From: Candidatus Accumulibacter affinis
GTDB taxonomy: Bacteria; Pseudomonadota; Gammaproteobacteria; Burkholderiales; Rhodocyclaceae
Reading direction: 5' to 3'
Length of the DNA stretch: 64,000 bases
NCBI GenBank assembly: GCA_016713625.1
Contig: JADJOT010000011.1
Location: forward strand, 248,001 to 312,000
Made by a program: the position numbers and the translations under genes. The notes under the pieces were generated by a model, which did no database searches, was not told the DNA's origin, and saw only the letters and a list, made by a program, of their open reading frames with translations. Below are positions 8,910 through 17,505 of the stretch, in pieces (position 1 is the stretch's first letter; the number at the start of each line of letters is the position of its first letter).

Positions 8910-9680
8910 TTACGCGACGGGGGGTGGCGATGGTGATTTTCGCCGGACGGCCTGCCACAGCGCCAGAACATACCCCGAAAGTCCGTAGGTAACAAAGAGT
9001 CCGAACAGGGCAACCGGCGTGTCGTAGGAGAGTACCGCGAAGCCCAGGGCGATGGCGACCACGAAGATGAACGGTACGCTGCGCCGGAGGTTGACGTCCT
9101 TGAAACTGTAGAAGTGGATAGTCGACACCATCGAGATGCCGGCAAAGATCACCAGCGCGCAGGCAAACCAGCGTACGTCGGCAGCCGCAATGTTCTTGTC
9201 GATCATCACCCAGAAGAAGCCGGTGACCAGCGCCGCCGCCGCCGGGCTCGGCAAGCCCTGGAAGTAGCGCCTGTCGATGACTTCCAGCGTCGTATTGAAG
9301 CGTGCCAGGCGCAACGCCGCACCAACGCAGTAGATGAACGCAGCTATCCAGCCGAGGCGCCCCATGTCCTTGAGCGCCCATGCGTAGGTGACCAGGGCCG
9401 GAGCCACGCCGAAAGACACCATATCCGACAGCGAGTCATACTCGGCGCCGAACGCACTCTGCGTCCGCGTCATGCGGGCCACCCGCCCGTCGAGTCCGTC
9501 CAGCACCATGGCCACAAAGATCGCCACCGCCGCCCGTTCGAAGCCACCCATCATCGCCTGCACGATCGCGAAGAAGCCGCAGAACAGCGCTGCGGTGGTG
9601 AACAGGTTGGGGAGAAGATAAATGCCTCGACGGCGCAACTCGGGGTTGAACAAGGTCTTGCGAGGCTTGATTTCGGGCAT
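8910..9680 (-). CDS. pssA: CDP-diacylglycerol--serine O-phosphatidyltransferase
   Basis: 256 aa integral membrane enzyme of phosphatidylserine (hence phosphatidylethanolamine) synthesis. The CDP-alcohol phosphotransferase signature D-G-x2-A-R-x8-G-x3-D-x3-D is intact in DGRVAR...FGAEYDSLSD. About eight hydrophobic helices. The length and membrane character indicate the type II (Bacillus-like) enzyme, not the peripheral E. coli type. It lies between ilvC and leuA; the decarboxylase gene psd, often adjacent in related genomes, is absent from the ilvC-pssA gap. Confidence 0.95.
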   Translation of the reverse strand: MPEIKPRKTLFNPELRRRGIYLLPNLFTTAALFCGFFAIVQAMMGGFERAAVAIFVAMVLDGLDGRVARMTRTQSAFGAEYDSLSDMVSFGVAPALVTYAWALKDMGRLGWIAAFIYCVGAALRLARFNTTLEVIDRRYFQGLPSPAAAALVTGFFWVMIDKNIAAADVRWFACALVIFAGISMVSTIHFYSFKDVNLRRSVPFIFVVAIALGFAVLSYDTPVALFGLFVTYGLSGYVLALWQAVRRKSPSPPPVA

Positions 9681-9747
9681 TGCGCTATTGACTTGAAGCG
9701 GGCTAGGGTCAGTCGGGGCCGAGCGGAACTCGCCGCATGGCTGTTGC

Positions 9748-9770
9748 GCTGCCGGCCGTCACCCGGCAGC
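9748..9770. repeat. Perfect 8-bp inverted repeat downstream of ilvC
   Basis: GCTGCCGG and CCGGCAGC separated by 7 nt in the ilvC-pssA gap. There is no T-run on either side, so it is not a standard terminator; it could stabilise the ilvC mRNA 3' end. Confidence 0.35.
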
Positions 9771-9847
9771 GGCGGGAAGACTGGCAGCAGGCGGCAGGGC
9801 GACAAGCCACGCCGGCCACGCGCACCTGCGAAAATTCCCGCAGTGGA

Positions 9848-10864
9848 TCAGTTTTTGCTCTGATCAACCAGCCGGTTCTTTTTGATCCAGGGCATCATGT
9901 CACGCAGTTTGGCGCCGACGGTCTCGATCTCGTGCTGCGCAATCAGACGCCGCCGCGCGGTCATCGCAGGATAGTTGGTCCGCCCTTCGAGGATGAACAT
10001 CTTCGCGTAATCGCCGTTCTGAATCCGCTTCAGGGCCGCCCGCATGGCGGCCCGGGAACTTTCGTTGATCACCTCCGGTCCGGTCACGTACTCGCCGTAC
10101 TCGGCGTTGTTCGAGATCGAATAGTTCATGTTGGCGATGCCACCTTCGTACATCAGGTCGACGATCAACTTGAGCTCGTGCAGGCACTCGAAATAGGCCA
10201 TCTCGGGTGCGTAGCCAGCCTCCACCAGCGTCTCGAATCCCATCTTCGCCAGTTCGACGGCACCACCACAGAGTACTGCCTGCTCGCCAAAGAGATCGGT
10301 TTCCGTCTCCTCGCGGAAGTTGGTCTCGATCACCCCGCCCTTGGTGCCGCCGTTGGCGGCAGCGTACGACAGCGCGACGTCCCTGGCCTTGCCGGAGCGA
10401 TCCTGGTGCACGGCGATCAGTGACGGCACGCCGCCACCCTTGAGGTACTCCGAGCGCACCGTATGCCCCGGTCCCTTCGGCGCAACCATGATGACGTCCA
10501 CATCGTCACGCGGCACCACCTGGTTGTAATGGACATTGAAACCATGCGCGAAAGCCAGGGTAGCGCCCTTCTTCATGTTCGGTGCCACATCTGCGTTGTA
10601 CACCTGCGGGATGGTCTCATCCGGAAGCAGCATCATCACCACGTCGGCATCCTTGACGGCACTGGCCACTTCAGCGACCTGCAGACCGGCGTTCTCGGCC
10701 TTGCTCCACGAAGCGCCATCCTTGCGCAAGCCAACGGTCACGTGGACACCGGAATCGCTCAGGTTCTGCGCATGCGCATGGCCCTGCGAGCCGTAGCCAA
10801 CGATGGTGACCTTCTTGCCCTTGATCAGAGAGAGGTCGGCGTCCTTGTCGTAATACACTTTCAT
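9848..10864 (-). CDS. ilvC: Ketol-acid reductoisomerase
   Basis: 338 aa, class I (short) enzyme. Isomerises and reduces acetolactate or acetohydroxybutyrate in valine/isoleucine synthesis with NADPH and magnesium. The Rossmann loop GYGSQGHAHAQNL, the APKGPGHTVRSEY block, and the metal ligands in NFREETETDLFGEQ and the AEYGEYVTGP segment are present. Third gene of ilvB-ilvN-ilvC, 29 nt after ilvN. Confidence 0.97.
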   Translation of the reverse strand: MKVYYDKDADLSLIKGKKVTIVGYGSQGHAHAQNLSDSGVHVTVGLRKDGASWSKAENAGLQVAEVASAVKDADVVMMLLPDETIPQVYNADVAPNMKKGATLAFAHGFNVHYNQVVPRDDVDVIMVAPKGPGHTVRSEYLKGGGVPSLIAVHQDRSGKARDVALSYAAANGGTKGGVIETNFREETETDLFGEQAVLCGGAVELAKMGFETLVEAGYAPEMAYFECLHELKLIVDLMYEGGIANMNYSISNNAEYGEYVTGPEVINESSRAAMRAALKRIQNGDYAKMFILEGRTNYPAMTARRRLIAQHEIETVGAKLRDMMPWIKKNRLVDQSKN

Positions 10865-10893
10865 GCGATTTCCTTGATGGCTGTTTGATCTGA

Positions 10894-11385
10894 TTAGACT
10901 TTGAGAATGCGCTCGCCACGGCCAATGCCGCAGACGCCGGTGCGCACGGTCTCGAGAATCAATCCGGCGTCGATGGCCTGGATGAAGGAGTCGAGTTTGG
11001 CGCCGCTGGCGGTGAGCTCAACCACGTAGCTTGATTCGGTGACGTCGATGATGTGGCCGCGGAAGATATCGGCCAGACGTTTGACTTCCTCGCGGTCCTT
11101 GCCGGTGGCGCGGACCTTGATCAACATCAGCTCCCGCTCGATATGGGCAGCTTCGGAGAGATCGACGACCTTGATGACGTCGATCAGCTTGTTCAGTTGC
11201 TTGGTGATCTGCTCGACCACCGCGTCGGTACCCGAAGTGACGATGGTCAGGCGGGACAGCGAGATGTCCTCGGTTGGTGCCACCGTCAGCGTCTCGATGT
11301 TGTAAGCGCGCGCTGAAAACAGGCCGGCCACCCGCGACAGCGCCCCGGACTCGTTCTCCAGCAGGATTGAAATAATGTGTCGCAT
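10894..11385 (-). CDS. ilvN: Acetolactate synthase small (regulatory) subunit
   Basis: 163 aa. N-terminal ACT domain (MRHIISILLENESGALSRVAGLFSARAYNIETL, residues 1-75) and the C-terminal small-subunit domain. Binds valine and activates the catalytic subunit. It corresponds to the IlvH/IlvN family; the symbol is used loosely. It starts 13 nt downstream of ilvB. Confidence 0.96.
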   Translation of the reverse strand: MRHIISILLENESGALSRVAGLFSARAYNIETLTVAPTEDISLSRLTIVTSGTDAVVEQITKQLNKLIDVIKVVDLSEAAHIERELMLIKVRATGKDREEVKRLADIFRGHIIDVTESSYVVELTASGAKLDSFIQAIDAGLILETVRTGVCGIGRGERILKV

Positions 11386-11397
11386 CTTGCCTTCCCC

Positions 11398-13110
11398 TTA
11401 CAGGTCTTCAGTCAGGATCATGTCCGCCAGGCCTTTGCCGGCGGCCACCATCGGAAAGACGTTGGCTTTCTGATCGGTGATGAAATCCATGAATACGAGG
11501 TCGTCCTTGTGATCGGTGAATGCCTTGCGCAGTGCCGGCTCGACCTCTTCCGGCCGTTCAATGCGCATCCCGACATGGCCGTACGCCTCGGCGAGTTTGA
11601 CGAAGTCCGGCAGCGAATCCATGTACGATTCAGAGTAGCGGCTCCCGTAGAACATCTCCTGCCATTGCCGAACCATGCCCAGGTAACGGTTGTTGAGGTT
11701 GATGATCTTGATCGGCAAGCGGAACTGTTTGGCGGTGGAAAGCTCCTGGATGCACATCTGGATCGAACCTTCGCCGGTGACGCAGACGATCTGCGCCTCG
11801 GGGTGCTGCAGAGCCGCACCCATAGCGTAAGGCAGACCGACGCCCATGGTCCCCAGTCCCCCGGAGTTGATCCAGCGGCGAGGCTCATCGAACTTGTAGT
11901 ATTGCGCCGCCCACATCTGATGCTGACCGACGTCGGAAGTGACGATCGCCTTGCCACCAGTTATCTCATACAGCTTCTCCATGACGTACTGCGGCATGAT
12001 GACGCTTTTCTTCATCCGGTATTTCATGCACTGCTTGGCGCGCCACCCTTCGATCTGCTTCCACCAGTCGGCCAGCACCTCGGGGTCCGGGCCGGCGTTG
12101 CCGGCGTCGAGCAGTCTGAGCATCTCCTCGAGCACATCCGGGACATTGCCGACAATCGGCACATCGACCTTGACGCGTTTGGAGATTGACGACGGATCGA
12201 TGTCGACGTGGATGATCTTGCGCGGAATGGAGGAAAAGTTGTCGGGATCGCCAATCACCCGGTCGTCAAAGCGGGCACCGATCGCCAGCAGTACGTCGCA
12301 ATGCTGCATGGCCATGTTGGCTTCGACGGTGCCATGCATACCCGGCATACCGAGGAACTGTCCGTCGGTTCCGGGATAAGCGCCAAGACCCATCAGCGTG
12401 TTGGTAATCGGAAAGCCCAGGCGGCGAGTCAGCTTGGTCAATTGCTCGGCGCCATTGGAAAGAATGACTCCGCCACCAGAGTAGATCATCGGTCGCTTGG
12501 CCTCCAGCAACAGATGTACCGCCTTCTTGATCTGTCCCAGATGCCCCTTGATCACCGGGTTGTACGAACGCATCTGGATCGTTCCCGGATATTCGAACTT
12601 GCACTTTGCCGCCGTGACGTCCTTCGGAATATCGACCACCACCGGACCAGGACGGCCGCTGTTGGCGATGTAGAACGCCTTTTTGATCGTCACTGCCAAC
12701 TGGTGGACGTCATTGACCAGGAAGTTATGCTTCACGCAGGGGCGGGTGATTCCCACCGTATCGCACTCCTGGAAGGCATCCTGCCCGATATAGGCATTCG
12801 GCACCTGTCCCGAGATCACCACCAGCGGCACCGAATCCATATAGGCCGTGGCAATTCCCGTTACCGCATTGGTCGCGCCAGGACCCGAGGTCACCAGGGC
12901 AACGCCGACCTTGTGCGAGGAGCGCGCCAGACCGTCGGCAGCATGCACTGCGGCCTGCTCGTGGCGCACCAGGATATGCTTGACCTGATCCTGTTTGAAC
13001 AGCGCATCATAAATGTGAAGAACTGCCCCGCCCGGATAGCCGAACACATATTCGACCTTTTCTTCCTGCAAGCACCTGATTACAATCTCTGCACCGGTCA
13101 TCATCGTCAT
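11398..13110 (-). CDS. ilvB: Acetolactate synthase large (catalytic) subunit
   Basis: 570 aa from the ATG at 13110 (a TTG at 13131 would add seven residues, and two more ATGs lie within the first codons). ThDP- and FAD-dependent enzyme condensing two pyruvates or pyruvate with 2-ketobutyrate. The catalytic glutamate is in RHEQAAVHAADG. The ThDP motif reads GEGSIQM...NLNNRYLGMVRQWQE, with E in place of the textbook D of GDG. It is closest to the IlvI/IlvB AHAS type encoded with its own small subunit. First gene of the ilv operon. Confidence 0.96.
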   Translation of the reverse strand: MTMMTGAEIVIRCLQEEKVEYVFGYPGGAVLHIYDALFKQDQVKHILVRHEQAAVHAADGLARSSHKVGVALVTSGPGATNAVTGIATAYMDSVPLVVISGQVPNAYIGQDAFQECDTVGITRPCVKHNFLVNDVHQLAVTIKKAFYIANSGRPGPVVVDIPKDVTAAKCKFEYPGTIQMRSYNPVIKGHLGQIKKAVHLLLEAKRPMIYSGGGVILSNGAEQLTKLTRRLGFPITNTLMGLGAYPGTDGQFLGMPGMHGTVEANMAMQHCDVLLAIGARFDDRVIGDPDNFSSIPRKIIHVDIDPSSISKRVKVDVPIVGNVPDVLEEMLRLLDAGNAGPDPEVLADWWKQIEGWRAKQCMKYRMKKSVIMPQYVMEKLYEITGGKAIVTSDVGQHQMWAAQYYKFDEPRRWINSGGLGTMGVGLPYAMGAALQHPEAQIVCVTGEGSIQMCIQELSTAKQFRLPIKIINLNNRYLGMVRQWQEMFYGSRYSESYMDSLPDFVKLAEAYGHVGMRIERPEEVEPALRKAFTDHKDDLVFMDFITDQKANVFPMVAAGKGLADMILTEDL

Positions 13111-13152
13111 TGCCGTCGCCCCAGCAAGCAAATTGCTCGAAAAAAGTCTGCA

Positions 13153-13181
13153 ACGTTAAAGCTTTGGCCTCGTTTGGTCAA
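13153..13181 (-). promoter_or_regulatory. Possible sigma-70 promoter of ilvB-ilvN-ilvC
   Basis: On the minus strand TTGACC (13176-13181), a 17-bp spacer, then TAACGT (13153-13158), giving a leader of about 36 nt. No leader peptide or attenuator is seen. Confidence 0.35.
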
Positions 13182-13233
13182 GGCATTCACAACAACCGGC
13201 ACCTGCGGGAACGGCTTCCTACCCGACAAAAGC

Positions 13234-13249
13234 AAGGATTCTCGCTCTG
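13234..13249 (+). promoter_or_regulatory. Ribosome binding site and candidate CTG start for the sigma factor
   Basis: AAGGA at 13234-13238 lies 8 nt before an in-frame CTG at 13247. The frame between this CTG and the ATG at 13283 reads LASQRELSDFLT, which resembles the start of related sigma factors. No ATG, GTG or TTG occurs in this stretch. Confidence 0.45.
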
Positions 13250-13282
13250 GCCAGCCAACGCGAACTGTCAGATTTCCTGACC

Positions 13283-13810
13283 ATGATCGAACGTCGTGCC
13301 TTCAAGCAGGCGATGTTCGCCGTGCATAACGAGGAGTCAGCGCTCGACATCGTCCAGGATGCGATGATGAAACTCGCCGAAAAGTATGGCGACCGGCCAT
13401 TGACGGAGCTGCCGATGCTTTTCCAGCGAATTCTGCAGAACACGATTCGCGACTACTATCGACGCAGCAAGGTGCGCGCGCTGTGGACGACCTTGCTTTC
13501 CGCTCTGTCACCGAGCGATGACGACGACCACGACCCGCTCGAAACGATCAGGGGCGAGTCCGGGACCTACAGCCCGCACACCCCGGATGACCAACTCCAG
13601 CAAGCGCAACTCCTTGCGATAATAGAGAAAGAGATAAAATCGCTGCCAGCACGTCAACGCGAAGCCTTTCTCCTGCGTTATTGGGAAGACATGGATGTTG
13701 CCGAGACGGCGTCTGTCATGGGCTGCTCGGAGGGCAGCGTCAAGACGCACTGCTCGCGTGCCAATCACACGCTGGCGGCAGCACTGAAAGCAAAAGGAAT
13801 TGCTCTATGA
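13283..13810 (+). CDS. RNA polymerase sigma factor, ECF-like
   Basis: 175 aa from the first ATG, 187 aa if translation begins at the CTG at 13247, which I consider likely. Region 2 covers about residues 15-62 (ALDIVQDAMMKLAEKYG ... LFQRILQNTIRDYYRR). Region 4 covers about 120-170 (LPARQREAFLLRYWEDMDVAETASVMGCSEGSVKTH), a clear helix-turn-helix. The acidic linker (SPSDDDDHDP) is unusual but seen in this betaproteobacterial group. The downstream genes overlap or abut and encode a membrane protein that could be its anti-sigma factor. No ECF-type promoter was convincing upstream. Confidence 0.9.
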   Translation: MIERRAFKQAMFAVHNEESALDIVQDAMMKLAEKYGDRPLTELPMLFQRILQNTIRDYYRRSKVRALWTTLLSALSPSDDDDHDPLETIRGESGTYSPHTPDDQLQQAQLLAIIEKEIKSLPARQREAFLLRYWEDMDVAETASVMGCSEGSVKTHCSRANHTLAAALKAKGIAL

Positions 13811-14184
13811 ATGAACTGCACCTGGCCTACAAGATAAGGCTGCACCTGAACCGCGGGCTGCGCGAACTGCCTGCGGGAACCCTCAGCCGACTGGAGGATG
13901 TCAAACAGCGCGCGCTGGCAAAGCAAAGGGTGTCGGCGCATCAGTCGGCGCTTGCCGGGGTGGGCGGCTTCGTTCACCAACACTTCGACCAGCTGCATTT
14001 CAAGCAGGTGCTGGTCGCGCTGGTCGTCGCCCTCGGCCTGGCTAGCTATACCTACTGGTATGCGGACCAGAGCATCACCGAACTCGAGATCATCGACAGT
14101 GCGCTGCTCTCGGATGACCTGCCAATTGCTGCGTTCACCGACAAGGGCTTTGATGCATGGCTGAAAAGCTCCGGGTCGCAGTAG
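13807..14184 (+). CDS. DUF3619 single-pass membrane protein
   Basis: 125 aa. A soluble N-terminal region of about 65 residues, one transmembrane helix (about residues 68-86, QVLVALVVALGLASYTYWY) and a short acidic C-terminal segment. It fits DUF3619. Its start overlaps the sigma-factor stop by 4 nt. The N-cytoplasmic/C-periplasmic layout next to an ECF-like sigma factor suggests an anti-sigma role, but no zinc-binding anti-sigma motif is visible, so this is inference. Confidence 0.8.
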   Translation: MNELHLAYKIRLHLNRGLRELPAGTLSRLEDVKQRALAKQRVSAHQSALAGVGGFVHQHFDQLHFKQVLVALVVALGLASYTYWYADQSITELEIIDSALLSDDLPIAAFTDKGFDAWLKSSGSQ

Positions 14185-14849
14185 TCCTCAGTAGCTTGGT
14201 GGCGCTTACGGCCTGGGCTGACGTTCCCGGCCCGTCGGCGATCCTCACCCCAGCGCAGCCCCAATGGACGGAGCTGACGGTGGCACAGAAGGTCATCCTC
14301 GCACCGCTGAGTGATGAGTGGGATGCGATGGAGTACGACCGCCAGAAAAAGTGGCTGGGCATCACACGCCGCTTCGCCACCATGACCCCGGATGAGCAGC
14401 GCCGGGTCCAGGCTCAGATGAAGGTGTGGGGGAAGCTGACTCCCGAGCAAAGGCGCGTCGCGCGCGAAAACTTCATGACTGCCAACAAACTTCCAGTCGA
14501 GAAGAAACAGGAACTCAAGCAGAAATGGGAGGAGTATTCCAGACTGCCCGATGAAGAAAAGCAGCGGCTAAAAGAGCAAGCCGCAAGCAGGCCGGTCGCC
14601 AAACCGGGATGGCCGCCGGCCCGCACCACGCCGGGCAACGCGCCAGATCCCACAGCGGCGCCATCACCAGCAGCCAGCCCGGCGGCGGCGACGGCGACAG
14701 GCAATCCAGCGGCGACGGCCAGTCCGCCGCCGCCTGCCGCCGCCCCTGCCGCCCCTGCCGCCCCTGCCGCCCCTGCCGCCCCTGCCGCCCCTGCCGCCCC
14801 GGCAGCCCCGGCAGCCCAACCCGCTGGCGAACCGGAAGCCCGGCGCTGA
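14157..14849 (+). CDS. DUF3106 secreted protein with Ala-Pro-rich tail
   Basis: 230 aa. A signal peptide covers residues 1-21 (hydrophobic AVVLSSLVALTAWA, then cleavage near ADVPG). The DUF3106 body (about 30-145) is rich in W, K and E, with repeated LTPEQR/LPDEEKQR helices. The C-terminal 80 residues are low-complexity Ala/Pro, partly encoded by a 9-bp tandem repeat. It overlaps the upstream gene by 28 nt and the RDD gene by one base. Function unknown; probably periplasmic. Confidence 0.82.
   Translation: MAEKLRVAVVLSSLVALTAWADVPGPSAILTPAQPQWTELTVAQKVILAPLSDEWDAMEYDRQKKWLGITRRFATMTPDEQRRVQAQMKVWGKLTPEQRRVARENFMTANKLPVEKKQELKQKWEEYSRLPDEEKQRLKEQAASRPVAKPGWPPARTTPGNAPDPTAAPSPAASPAAATATGNPAATASPPPPAAAPAAPAAPAAPAAPAAPAAPAAPAAQPAGEPEARR
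14742..14813 (+). repeat. 9-bp tandem repeat encoding Ala-Pro-Ala
   Basis: Six perfect head-to-tail copies of GCCCCTGCC (14742-14795) followed by two variants GCCCCGGCA (14796-14813), all in frame within the DUF3106 gene. Copy changes would alter the tail length without shifting the frame. Confidence 0.92.
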
Positions 14850-15274
14850 TGCCGGCTTCGCAAGTCGTCAGGCCGCCGAGCATCCTGCGCCGTCTGGCCA
14901 GCATGTGCTACGAGTCGCTGCTGCTGCTTGCCGTCCTGGCCGTGTTGCTGGTTCTGCCGCAGGTGCTCCTCGGCGCCTTCGCGCATCGCCTGGCTTCGCC
15001 ACTTCTCTTGCAGGCGCACTGCTTTCTCGTGCTGCTGATCTACTGCGTGTGGTTCTGGAGCGATGGGCGGCAGACCCTGGCGATGAAAACATGGCGCCTC
15101 CGGCTGGTCAGCCGGGATGGCCTCGCCCTGCGCCCGACCCAAGCCCTGCTGCGCTTCCTGATCTGCTGGCCGAGCATCGTTCTGGGAGGCGCCGGCATTC
15201 TCTGGGCCTTGTTCGACAGGGACCGACAATTTCTGCATGACCGCCTCGCCGGCACGCAGCTCGTCATGACCTGA
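14849..15274 (+). CDS. RDD family membrane protein
   Basis: 141 aa from the ATG at 14849 (TGATG junction with the preceding stop). RDD-type features: hydrophobic helices at about 20-45, 55-70 and 105-122, the segment DGRQTLAMKTWRLRLVSRDG between them, and the terminal DRDRQFLHDRLAGTQLV block. RDD proteins are membrane proteins of poorly defined function. Last gene of the sigma-DUF3619-DUF3106-RDD cluster; converges on lptG. Confidence 0.88.
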   Translation: MPASQVVRPPSILRRLASMCYESLLLLAVLAVLLVLPQVLLGAFAHRLASPLLLQAHCFLVLLIYCVWFWSDGRQTLAMKTWRLRLVSRDGLALRPTQALLRFLICWPSIVLGGAGILWALFDRDRQFLHDRLAGTQLVMT

Positions 15275-15281
15275 GCGCCGG

Positions 15282-16355
15282 TCAGCGCCTTTCAACCCAC
15301 CAGATCATGCTCGCTGCCGTCAGCATGAAGAGTACCGACGGCGTGATCGCGCTGAGCAGCGGTGACCAGCTGTTGATTGCGCCGAGGTTGGCGAACAAAC
15401 CGTTGAGCATGTAGAACAGGATGCCCGTCATGACCCCCGCAAAGATCTTGAGACTGGCCCGCTCGGCCCGATAATTCACGCCGCTGAACGGCAAGGCCAG
15501 CGCGACCATCACCAGCGCGGCCAACGGATAGATCACCTTTTTCCAGAACGCGATGTCGTAGCGATTGGTCTGCTGGCGATTGTCCGCGAGATGCTTGGTA
15601 TAGGCGGAGAGATGCCGCAGCGACATGCGATCGGGCGAAACCATGAGGACCGCAAGGATGTCCGGATTCAGCGCCGAGCGCCACAACAGCTCAGGCATCT
15701 TGCGCACCTCCGCGCCTTCCGCATGCACAACGGTCTGCACCACGTCGGTCAGCCGCCAGCTGTCGGGGAGCACGTGCCTGCCCTCGGCGGCCTCGGTGAC
15801 CGAGCGCAAGCTTGCCTTCTCGTCAAACTCGTAAATACGGATTCCGCGCAGGCGCGCATCCGGCAGAACGGTGCGCACGTTGATGAAACTTTGCTCATCC
15901 TTGACCCACAGACCGGAACGTAGGTCCTGTCCAACCATTCGCCCTTTTTCCTTCAAGCGCATTTGGTACGCCGCGCGTTCGGCTGGCGGCGCCACAAACT
16001 CCCCGATCACGTAGGTGGCCAGCGCAAACAGCCCAGCCACCTGGAACAAGCCGGCAAGCAGCGCGGCGGTCGACAGTCCGGAGACGCGCAAAACGGTGAT
16101 CTCTGAATGGCGAGCCAGCGCTGACAACGCGTACAGCGTACCGATCAGGACGGCAATCGGCATCAATTCGTAGGCACGCCCCGGGGTGCGCAGCAAGACG
16201 AACTGAATGGCGTGGTGCAGCTGATACCCACCCTGCCCGACCGCCTTGATCTCGCCGAGTAGATCGAAGAAGGCGAACAAGGCGAGAAATGCCAGCAGGA
16301 CCAGGAGGATGGCCGCGGTAACTTCGCGTGCCAGGTAGCGACGATAGATCTTCAT
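15282..16355 (-). CDS. lptG: LPS export ABC transporter permease LptG
   Basis: 357 aa from the ATG at 16355. LptG pairs with LptF and the ATPase LptB to pull lipopolysaccharide from the inner membrane onto the LptC-A-D bridge. Six helices (three at each end) enclose a periplasmic beta-jellyroll domain (about residues 125-255). MKIYRRYLAREVTAAILLVLLAF is the typical start; the longer frame to 16427 lies inside lptF. It overlaps lptF by 4 nt. Confidence 0.95.
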   Translation of the reverse strand: MKIYRRYLAREVTAAILLVLLAFLALFAFFDLLGEIKAVGQGGYQLHHAIQFVLLRTPGRAYELMPIAVLIGTLYALSALARHSEITVLRVSGLSTAALLAGLFQVAGLFALATYVIGEFVAPPAERAAYQMRLKEKGRMVGQDLRSGLWVKDEQSFINVRTVLPDARLRGIRIYEFDEKASLRSVTEAAEGRHVLPDSWRLTDVVQTVVHAEGAEVRKMPELLWRSALNPDILAVLMVSPDRMSLRHLSAYTKHLADNRQQTNRYDIAFWKKVIYPLAALVMVALALPFSGVNYRAERASLKIFAGVMTGILFYMLNGLFANLGAINSWSPLLSAITPSVLFMLTAASMIWWVERR

Positions 16356-17431
16356 CGCGATAGACGGGCGAAAGAGTTCACCGCAATTCGATGGTAGAAC
16401 ATCAGCGGCAGGACACCCAGCATGCACAGGTGCACCGCCAGCACCCCGACCGCAAACGAAACCTTCCCGCTCGCCACCCAGCCCTGACTGATGGTCACCA
16501 GATTGTTGTAGACCAGATAGACCAGAATTGCCAGCAGCATGTTCGCCGAACGGCCGGCGCGCGGGTTGACAAAGGAAAGGGGGATTGCCAGCAAGGCCAG
16601 CACCACCGCCGAGAACGGCATGCTGAAACGATAGAGCAGTTCCGCTCGAAAGACCGGCAGATCGATGGGCAGCAGATCCAGGGTGGGCATCGTTCGTGGC
16701 GTCGGCACGATGCCGCGCGCCTCCTTGGTCTCCACGCGAACAGCATAGCGAGCATACTCCAGAATCCGGAATTCGGGACTAGCGGGGGGAAACTCGTAGC
16801 GACGGCCGTTTTCCAGGACGATGAAGCGATCGCCATTCTCGGCGATCTCCTGGTGACCGTTTGCCGCCATCGTCACCCCCAGACGTTCGGGTCGCAGCTC
16901 GTTGACGAACACGTTGTGGACCTGGCTGCTGTCATCGGCGACGCCTTCAACAAAGACCACGCGATCACCAGCCGACGATTCCTGAAAGGTACCCGGAGCG
17001 ATCTGCCCGGTATCGTGTCGCGAACTCAGCCGGCCACGGAACTCGGTACTCTGCGACAGGGACCACGGGGAAAGAAACAGCGACAGCACGGTGATTGTCG
17101 CCACCAGCGGCAGGGCGAACCCCAATACCGGTCGGATCCACGCGGTCAGTGGCAGGCCGGAAGAGAACCAGACCACCATCTCTGAATCACGATAGCTACG
17201 CGAAAGGGTCAACAGGATGGCGACAAACGACGACAGGGACAACAACACCGGCAGGTAGTAAAGCGCCGAAAACCCCAGGAGTGCAGCCACTGCACCTGCT
17301 TCGACACTGCCTTGCACCGCCTCGTTAAGCAGCCGAATCAGCTGGGTCGTCATCATGATGGCAAAAAGCGCCGTGAAAACACCGGCCGCCGAGTGAGTGA
17401 ACTCGCGCCTGACCGCACGCTGAAAGATCAT
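16352..17431 (-). CDS. lptF: LPS export ABC transporter permease LptF
   Basis: 359 aa. Partner permease of LptG with the same three-helix/periplasmic domain/three-helix layout. MIFQRAVRREFTHSAAGVF and the C-terminal RAGRSANMLLAILVYLVYNNL block are typical. It is transcribed divergently from pepA, the arrangement also found in E. coli. Confidence 0.95.
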   Translation of the reverse strand: MIFQRAVRREFTHSAAGVFTALFAIMMTTQLIRLLNEAVQGSVEAGAVAALLGFSALYYLPVLLSLSSFVAILLTLSRSYRDSEMVVWFSSGLPLTAWIRPVLGFALPLVATITVLSLFLSPWSLSQSTEFRGRLSSRHDTGQIAPGTFQESSAGDRVVFVEGVADDSSQVHNVFVNELRPERLGVTMAANGHQEIAENGDRFIVLENGRRYEFPPASPEFRILEYARYAVRVETKEARGIVPTPRTMPTLDLLPIDLPVFRAELLYRFSMPFSAVVLALLAIPLSFVNPRAGRSANMLLAILVYLVYNNLVTISQGWVASGKVSFAVGVLAVHLCMLGVLPLMFYHRIAVNSFARLSR

Positions 17432-17434
17432 TTT

Positions 17435-17464
17435 TTGACTTTGGTGAAAAACTGCAGTGATAAT
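17435..17464 (+). promoter_or_regulatory. Sigma-70 promoter of pepA
   Basis: TTGACT (17435-17440), an 18-bp spacer, then GATAAT (17459-17464) with a TG just before it. The predicted start is near 17471, 35 nt before the GTG of pepA. Confidence 0.6.
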
Positions 17465-17505
17465 CGGCTTTTCGCTGCCAGCGAACGTTGCCTGAGGAGG
17501 GGTGA

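Noticed and set aside
8864..9145. An N-terminal extension of LeuA
   Set aside because: LeuA homology starts at MKEHLVIFDTTLRDGEQ with a good ribosome binding site; the extra part overlaps pssA.
9748..9770. The ilvC-pssA hairpin as a Rho-independent terminator
   Set aside because: No T-run follows in either direction, so it is listed only as an inverted repeat.
13132..13246. An ECF-type autoregulated promoter (GGAAC element) before the sigma factor
   Set aside because: A GGAAC is present but no matching -10 motif lies at the right distance.
14414..15295. A 293-codon minus-strand frame with a glycine/alanine run
   Set aside because: Antisense of the DUF3106 Ala-Pro tail and RDD gene; no homology.
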